A stretch of DNA of 5,341 nucleotides from HGM10836 sp045580645 (GTDB lineage: Bacteria > Bacillota_I > Bacilli_A > RF39 > UBA660). Under the pieces are notes generated by a model. The model searched no databases and had not been told where the DNA came from. It was given only the letters and a program-made list of their open reading frames with translations. Location of the stretch: contig JAZNOG010000089.1 of NCBI GenBank assembly GCA_045580645.1, positions 1 to 5,341 on the forward strand. Reading direction: 5' to 3'. Every line of letters starts with the position of its first letter. Position 1 is the first letter of the stretch. The position numbers and the translations under genes were made by a program. Below are positions 1 to 3,325 of the stretch, in pieces.

Positions 1-153
1 CATATTACTAATAAATATCATTATAATTATAAACAAGAAAACAATAAAATAATTTAAAACATTAGTAGAACTATCACTACTATTAATAACATCTAAATTA
101 CTTGTTGTTTTATTTATTATACCCAATATATTAAATTTTAAAAGATTTATCAT
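1..153 (-). CDS. 5' end of an unidentified membrane protein gene, cut by the left edge
   Basis: An ATG at 153-151 opens a frame of 51 codons with no stop before base 1, so only the N-terminus is visible. The product starts MINLLKFNILGIINKTT, continues with a polar Ser/Asn/Asp-rich stretch (about residues 18-31), and then has a hydrophobic run rich in Phe, Ile, Leu and Val (about residues 33-48, starting NYFIVFLFIII) that looks like one membrane-spanning helix. A good ribosome site (AGGTGGAG, 165-158) stands just before the ATG, which is the main reason to believe the frame. The gene follows rpmA, where many Bacillota have obgE, but it does not resemble the glycine-rich Obg N-terminus. The layout (short N-terminal tail, then a helix) would suit a single-pass membrane protein or a longer membrane protein. 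I do not recognise a family. The frame is real with fair confidence; the function is unknown. Confidence 0.65.
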   Translation of the reverse strand, partial: MINLLKFNILGIINKTTSNLDVINSSDSSTNVLNYFIVFLFIIIMIFISNM

Positions 154-157
154 ACAT

Positions 158-165
158 CTCCACCT
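158..165 (-). promoter_or_regulatory. Ribosome binding site of the left-edge gene
   Basis: The minus strand reads AGGTGGAG and then four bases (ATGT) before the ATG at 153. An ATG at 157-155 is also present but meets a stop after eight codons, so the second ATG, with better spacing and an open frame, is the likely start. Confidence 0.6.
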
Positions 166-166
166 A

Positions 167-200
167 ATTATAATTATAAATTTATTTATATTTATAGCAA
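167..200 (-). promoter_or_regulatory. Possible promoter of the left-edge gene
   Basis: TTGCTA (200-195) and TATAAT (178-173) are separated by 16 bases, and a second TATAAT follows at once (172-167). It lies after the rpmA terminator and just before the ribosome site, where a promoter would be expected. The -35 match is moderate and the whole stretch is nearly pure A/T, so chance matches are likely. Confidence 0.35.
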
Positions 201-235
201 TAAAAAAATAAAAAATAATTATTCTTTACGTAAAC

Positions 236-265
236 AAAAAAAAATAAGAACAAAGTCTTATTTTT
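236..265 (-). terminator. Rho-independent terminator of rplU-prp-rpmA
   Basis: On the minus strand AAAAATAAGA (265-256) and TCTTATTTTT (249-240) form a perfect 10-bp inverted repeat with a six-base loop, and the T-run continues to 236. The stem contains the rpmA stop codon (260-258). It has only one G-C pair, so it is weak by E. coli standards, but its position at the end of the operon and the T-run support the call. Confidence 0.65.
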
Positions 266-536
266 CATATACACATGCTTGTTTTTTATCTTTTCCAAGT
301 CTTTCGTATTTAACTACACCATCTATTTTACTATATAATGTATGGTCGTTTCCAATACCAACATTTACTCCTGGATAAATTTTAGTGCCTCTTTGACGAT
401 AGATGATAGAACCTGCTTTAGCAAATTGTCCATCTGCAATTTTTGCACCTAATCTACGTCCAGCTGAATCTCTACCATTTGTAGATGATCCACCACCTTT
501 TTTATGAGCAAATAATTGGATATTTAATTTCATCAT
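258..536 (-). CDS. rpmA: 50S ribosomal protein L27, with cleavable N-terminal extension
   Basis: L27 is a protein of the large ribosomal subunit whose N-terminal tail reaches toward the peptidyl-transferase centre. The 92-residue product has the family core: HKKGGGSSTNGRDS, RLGAK, DGQ, IIYRQRGTKIYPG and KIDGVVKYER. It begins MMKLNIQLFA, the extension found in Bacillota and related groups (MLKLNLQFFA in Staphylococcus aureus), which Prp removes after the Phe-Ala pair, here after Ala10, leaving His-Lys-Lys-Gly at the mature N-terminus. Two ATG codons are adjacent (536 and 533). The first is chosen because it gives the same ten-residue extension as in S. aureus and sits seven bases from a strong GGAGG. 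The gene is 11 bases after prp, whose TAG stop overlaps this ribosome site. It is the last gene of the operon and complete. Confidence 0.97.
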   Translation of the reverse strand: MMKLNIQLFAHKKGGGSSTNGRDSAGRRLGAKIADGQFAKAGSIIYRQRGTKIYPGVNVGIGNDHTLYSKIDGVVKYERLGKDKKQACVYEK

Positions 537-543
537 AAATATT

Positions 544-550
544 CCTCCTA
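544..550 (-). promoter_or_regulatory. rpmA ribosome binding site overlapping the prp stop codon
   Basis: The minus strand reads TAGGAGG: the prp stop TAG (550-548) shares its G with the GGAGG (548-544) of rpmA. Ribosomes ending on prp therefore stop exactly on the initiation site of rpmA, which suggests coupled translation of the L27 protease and its substrate. Confidence 0.8.
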
Positions 551-850
551 TAAAATTTGAATGTTTTCGGGATACTGTTCTTCTAGTTCTTTTAATAAAT
601 CAATTAAATTATTTAATAAATTATCAGCCACTAAAGTATTTTTTATGACTTCTATTTTGGTAAAACCATTCTTTTCTATTACATCAATAACATCTTTATC
701 TATTGATAAAATACCATTTACTGTAGTAATAACCATACTACTAACTGATGCACATACAATGTCTTTTCCATAATCATCATAATTAGCATGCCCTTTTATT
801 GTTATTTCTTTTAAAAAATTATTTTCTTTTATTACTTCTACTTTAATCAT
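548..850 (-). CDS. prp: Ribosomal-processing cysteine protease Prp
   Basis: Prp (YsxB family) is a small cytoplasmic cysteine protease that cuts the N-terminal extension from L27 so that active ribosomes can form. The 100-residue product has the family's catalytic pieces: GHANYDDYGKDIVCASVS with His21 and Cys33 as the expected catalytic pair, Asp30 just before, and a C-terminal helical part rich in Leu and Glu. Its length is normal for the family (about 100-110). It lies between rplU and rpmA, the standard place. The start is five bases after the rplU stop, and no clear Shine-Dalgarno sequence precedes it, so translation is probably coupled to rplU. That would keep the protease at a low, proportional level, though this is inference. 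The cleavage motif at the start of the next gene confirms the pairing. Confidence 0.95.
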   Translation of the reverse strand: MIKVEVIKENNFLKEITIKGHANYDDYGKDIVCASVSSMVITTVNGILSIDKDVIDVIEKNGFTKIEVIKNTLVADNLLNNLIDLLKELEEQYPENIQIL

Positions 851-855
851 ATCAA

Positions 856-1155
856 TTAACCAATTTTAGTAATTTCAACTTTAGTATATGGTTGTCTATG
901 TCCTTGAGTTTTACGAGTGCTTTTCTTTTTGTTTACATATTTGAAAATTCTAATTTTTCTTTGTTTTCCATGTTTTAGAACTTTCCCTGTAACTTTAGCA
1001 CCTTCAACATAAGGATTACCAACATTACCATCTAGCAATAATACTTTGCCAAAAGTAACAGTCTTATTTTCTTCTACATCTAATTTTTCTACATAGATTA
1101 CAGACTTTTCTTCAACTAGATATTGTTTACCACCAGTTTCAATAATCGCTTTCAT
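856..1155 (-). CDS. rplU: 50S ribosomal protein L21
   Basis: L21 binds 23S rRNA in the large subunit. The 99-residue product is complete and shows the family pattern: MKAIIETGGKQYLVEE at the N-terminus, the VEKLDVEENKTVTFGKVLLL strand region, GNPYVEGAKVTGKVLKHGK, and the basic rRNA-binding end (KIRIFKYVNKKKSTRKTQGH, then RQPYTKVEIT). The usual length is about 100-105. The ATG is five bases after a strong GGAGG. It is the first gene of the rplU-prp-rpmA operon and is preceded by a strong promoter and an L21 leader RNA, which probably controls expression of the whole operon. Confidence 0.98.
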   Translation of the reverse strand: MKAIIETGGKQYLVEEKSVIYVEKLDVEENKTVTFGKVLLLDGNVGNPYVEGAKVTGKVLKHGKQRKIRIFKYVNKKKSTRKTQGHRQPYTKVEITKIG

Positions 1156-1160
1156 ATATA

Positions 1161-1167
1161 CCTCCTT
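1161..1167 (-). promoter_or_regulatory. rplU ribosome binding site
   Basis: The minus strand reads AAGGAGG, five bases before the ATG. It is eight bases after the last hairpin of the leader, so leader folding could affect ribosome access. Confidence 0.85.
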
Positions 1168-1172
1168 TTATA

Positions 1173-1253
1173 CCTAAGACTCACTCTTAAGGCACCACTA
1201 GGGATTTATAAGCCTTTTTGATGTGGTTTAAAGCTTAAAGATAGGCCTTAAAC
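1173..1253 (-). ncRNA. L21 leader RNA (ribosomal protein leader)
   Basis: This is the 5' leader of the rplU mRNA, placed and shaped like the L21 leader known upstream of rplU in Bacillota. A 7-bp outer helix pairs TTAAGGC (1251-1245) with GCCTTAA (1193-1187). Directly inside it ACCAC (1227-1223) pairs with GTGGT (1198-1194). Between the 5' arms is a weak TTTAA/TTAAA hairpin (1239-1227). A third hairpin, CCTTAAGA (1192-1185) with TCTTAGG (1179-1173), closes the loop GTGAG with one bulged T. It cannot form together with the outer helix because both need 1192-1187. No T-run follows, so control by terminator is unlikely; L21 or another ligand may act on translation or stability. Ends are approximate, and the 5' end is set by the promoter. 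Confidence 0.75.
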
Positions 1254-1260
1254 AAAATAA

Positions 1261-1289
1261 ATTATACAATAAATTTATATAATAGTCAA
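1261..1289 (-). promoter_or_regulatory. Promoter of rplU-prp-rpmA
   Basis: TTGACT (1289-1284) and a perfect TATAAT (1266-1261) are separated by exactly 17 bases, matching the vegetative (SigA-type) consensus. The stretch just upstream (about 1310-1290) holds T- and A-tracts that could act as an UP element, as is common for ribosomal protein promoters. Transcription should start near 1254-1253, just before the outer helix of the leader. Confidence 0.88.
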
Positions 1290-1351
1290 ACAAAACTTTT
1301 AAAAAAATGCATTACTATTATTTTTTATGTTTCTTTAATTTGAAAAGGAAA

Positions 1352-2260
1352 TTACCTTGTTCTTACCCTTGATTTTAATTTTAGTTCTTCTTCAGTTTCC
1401 TCATCTAATTCTAAATAATCGTTCAAAAGTGGATACATCGATAATATGTCATGTGAATTAGGCAGAGTTACTACCCTTAATATATGACAATTTTCTCCAA
1501 CATTTTCATATGGAATTTCATATATATCATTAAGAACTAATTTCCTCTTTTTATATTCTTCTGTTAATTTTGATTTTATATCATTAAATAGTCTATAAAT
1601 ATCTATATCCTTTGAAAAATCACTATCATGATTTTCAATTACATGTTCAAGCGCAACAAATTCATCATAATCTACTATTTGTAAATTATTGTAACTTATT
1701 GGGATTTTATTCTCTTCATCAAAAAAGATATTTAATTCTTTCATTATAAATAATTCTGTTTTAAAAGATGTTTTTATTTTACTATCTTTTGAATACTTAA
1801 GATATTTAAAAGCATCTATATAATTTTGTTCTTTAATATACATAACCATCAAATTTACAATTGCATAGGTTCTATTTTGCGTATTTAATAAACTTTCAAA
1901 ATAATTCCTTGATTTTTCTATATTACCTTCAATATATTCTAATCTTCCTAATTCTAACATAGCATAGGTTCTGTTTTGAGCATTTAATAAACTTTCAAAA
2001 TAATTTCTTGCTTCTCCTATATTGCCTTCGCTTTTTTCTAATTTTCCTAATTCTAACATAGCATAGGTTCTATTTTGAGAATTTAATAATGATAAAAATA
2101 TAGGTCTTGCTTCATTATTTTTTTTCTTTTTTGATAATAGTTTTGCATATTCAAAACATATAATTTTATCGTTTGGGTTGTTTTCATATAATTTTTTCAT
2201 TTGATATAAATCTTGCCTTTTCTTAGCTTCTTGAAATATTTCATATGTCTTATTATCCAT
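1352..2260 (-). CDS. TPR-like repeat protein with unrecognised C-terminal region
   Basis: The 302-residue protein has no signal peptide or membrane helix and is probably cytoplasmic. Residues 30-161 form four units of 33 residues, with TPR-like spacing of Leu/Gly, Ala and Phe. Units 2 and 3 (63-95, 96-128) are nearly identical (NRTYAMLELG, then EGNI, RNYFESLLN). Units 1 (30-62) and 4 (129-161) have diverged. TPR arrays usually bind other proteins. The rest (162-302) is not repeated. It holds an acidic region with ALEHVIENHDSDFSKDIDIYR, then KRKLVLNDIYEIPYENVGEN and LRVVTLPNSHDILSMYP, and ends in a Glu-rich then basic tail. I do not recognise this part as a named domain, and no function can be given. 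The start has a G-rich ribosome site eight bases upstream. The gene stands alone between the PHP terminator and the rplU promoter; no terminator follows it, so some readthrough into rplU is possible. Confidence 0.85.
   Translation of the reverse strand: MDNKTYEIFQEAKKRQDLYQMKKLYENNPNDKIICFEYAKLLSKKKKNNEARPIFLSLLNSQNRTYAMLELGKLEKSEGNIGEARNYFESLLNAQNRTYAMLELGRLEYIEGNIEKSRNYFESLLNTQNRTYAIVNLMVMYIKEQNYIDAFKYLKYSKDSKIKTSFKTELFIMKELNIFFDEENKIPISYNNLQIVDYDEFVALEHVIENHDSDFSKDIDIYRLFNDIKSKLTEEYKKRKLVLNDIYEIPYENVGENCHILRVVTLPNSHDILSMYPLLNDYLELDEETEEELKLKSRVRTR
1778..2173 (-). repeat. Four tandem 99-bp repeats encoding 33-residue TPR-like units
   Basis: The units lie at 2173-2075, 2074-1976, 1975-1877 and 1876-1778. 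The plus-strand phrase gcataggttct recurs at 2061, 1962 and 1863, exactly 99 bases apart. The middle two units are nearly the same at the DNA level, including synonymous positions, which suggests recent duplication or ongoing homogenisation. The outer two keep only the pattern. Confidence 0.85.
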
Positions 2261-2268
2261 TTTGTTAG

Positions 2269-2280
2269 CCCCCTTTTTTT
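2269..2280 (-). promoter_or_regulatory. Ribosome binding site of the TPR gene
   Basis: A run of seven A then GGGGG (2273-2269) stands eight bases before the ATG. The GGGGG form departs from the usual GGAGG seen at rplU and rpmA, so initiation may be weaker. Confidence 0.55.
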
Positions 2281-2292
2281 AAAGTGCTATTT

Positions 2293-2321
2293 ATATTAAC
2301 ATAAAATATTTATAAATTCAA
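2293..2321 (-). promoter_or_regulatory. Possible promoter of the TPR gene
   Basis: TTGAAT (2321-2316) and TAATAT (2298-2293) are 17 bases apart, each matching four of six consensus positions. A promoter is expected here because a terminator stands just upstream, but the region is so AT-rich that the exact site is uncertain. Confidence 0.35.
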
Positions 2322-2372
2322 TAATAACTTAAGAAAAATACAAACTTAAACTTCAATTAAAATTATATGCAT

Positions 2373-2401
2373 AAAAAAAGAAAAACAATATAAGTTTTTC
2401 T
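2373..2401 (-). terminator. Rho-independent terminator after the PHP gene
   Basis: GAAAAAC (2400-2394) and GTTTTTC (2386-2380) form a 7-bp stem, extendable by one A-T pair, with a seven-base loop and seven T residues after it (2379-2373). The stem begins inside the TAG stop codon (2402-2400) of the PHP gene. It should end the PBP2-PHP transcript. Confidence 0.8.
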
Positions 2402-3269
2402 AAATTTTCCAATCATTTAAGATATCTTTACTAATATTTAAATTATTATATCCAGTTCCCAAATTTCTATTTTTCTTCTTTTTACCATGATAATCACTGC
2501 CACCTGACATAAGTAAATTATATTTTCTACAATATTGAATTAAAAAATCTGATTCTTCTTTTGTAAAAGATGAATGATAAACTTCTAAACCATCAATAAT
2601 TTTTTCTTCTCTTAACTTATCTAAAAAAGAAACGTAGTCCTTTAAAGGGTAGACAAATAAATGCGCTAGAAATACTTTTCCTTTATTTTTTCTTATTTCA
2701 TCACTTACTTCCTTAGCACTTGGCATTTGATAAGAAAAATCTACATATAAAGGAAAAGTTTTATCACAAGTCATACATCTAAATAAATAATTATCATCGT
2801 TCCATGCTTCTATAGGAAACTTTTCTTTATTTTCTTTTTCATACTTTTTTACTGATTCTAAAACTATATCTATAGGCCACTTACTTTTATCACTATAACT
2901 TAAATCATCAATTTTTATATTATTCTTATGGCACGCTTCTATAAGCAAATCAAATTCCCTATCTAAATCCACTTTGCTTTCCTCTTCATACACTTTTGTG
3001 CACCATTTATTCATTTCTTCTATATTAAAATCATATCCTAGAAGTTCAATCTTTACACCGTCAAAATTAGCATTTAATTCTACTCCAGAAATTAATTTTC
3101 CATTAAATAACTCTTCCAAATTATTATTTTTTATTTCAGTATATGCCTTTACATTATCATGATCAGTAATAGATAAAACTTCTATATTTTTTTTATTTGC
3201 TTCAATTAATAATTCCTTTAAAGTGCTTGAACCATCTGAATAAATTGTATGTGTATGTAAATCTATCAT
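2400..3269 (-). CDS. PHP-domain metal-dependent phosphoesterase (YciV/TrpH-like)
   Basis: PHP proteins hydrolyse phosphoesters using two or three metal ions held by His and Asp/Glu residues. The 289-residue protein has the full set in order: HTH (His5, His7) and Asp12 in MIDLHTHTIYSDGSS, ITDHD (34-38), GVELN with Glu64, AHL with His203, His232 in EVYHSSF, and SGGSDYHG (255-262) with Asp259 and His261. Characterised relatives of this stand-alone type (E. coli YciV/RNase AM) remove 5' nucleotides from short RNAs or 3'-phosphates from nucleoside bisphosphates; the substrate here is unknown. A lineage insert between motifs carries a Cys pair (CMTC, 165-168). No signal peptide is visible, so it is cytoplasmic. 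A ribosome site AAAGGAAG (3282-3275) supports the start. The gene is 56 bases after the PBP2 gene with no convincing terminator between, so it is probably cotranscribed, but a functional link to wall synthesis is not shown. Confidence 0.9.
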   Translation of the reverse strand: MIDLHTHTIYSDGSSTLKELLIEANKKNIEVLSITDHDNVKAYTEIKNNNLEELFNGKLISGVELNANFDGVKIELLGYDFNIEEMNKWCTKVYEEESKVDLDREFDLLIEACHKNNIKIDDLSYSDKSKWPIDIVLESVKKYEKENKEKFPIEAWNDDNYLFRCMTCDKTFPLYVDFSYQMPSAKEVSDEIRKNKGKVFLAHLFVYPLKDYVSFLDKLREEKIIDGLEVYHSSFTKEESDFLIQYCRKYNLLMSGGSDYHGKKKKNRNLGTGYNNLNISKDILNDWKI

Positions 3270-3274
3270 AATAT

Positions 3275-3282
3275 CTTCCTTT
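3275..3282 (-). promoter_or_regulatory. Ribosome binding site of the PHP gene
   Basis: AAAGGAAG lies five bases before the ATG at 3269. A TATAAT (3296-3291) is present just upstream but lacks a good -35 box at 17 bases (TTCTTT), so a separate promoter is doubtful. Confidence 0.6.
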
Positions 3283-3325
3283 CATAATTTATTATAAACT
3301 AAAAATTTTATAAAAAGAAGTGATA

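Noticed and set aside
561..773. Open plus-strand frame of about 70 codons opposite prp
   Set aside because: It lies wholly antisense to a well-supported gene, its product has no recognisable features, and no ribosome site was seen.
1316..1351. Possible terminator after the TPR gene
   Set aside because: The TTTCCTTT/AAAGAAA pairing is short and imperfect, and an A-run rather than a T-run follows on the transcribed strand.
1778..2173. Regular repeats that might suggest a CRISPR-like or non-coding array
   Set aside because: The 99-bp period keeps one reading frame and encodes a TPR-like unit; there are no short direct repeats with unique spacers.
2974..3162. Open plus-strand frame opposite the PHP gene
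   Set aside because: It is antisense to conserved PHP motifs; the Ser/Phe-rich product is what the reverse of AT-rich coding DNA gives.
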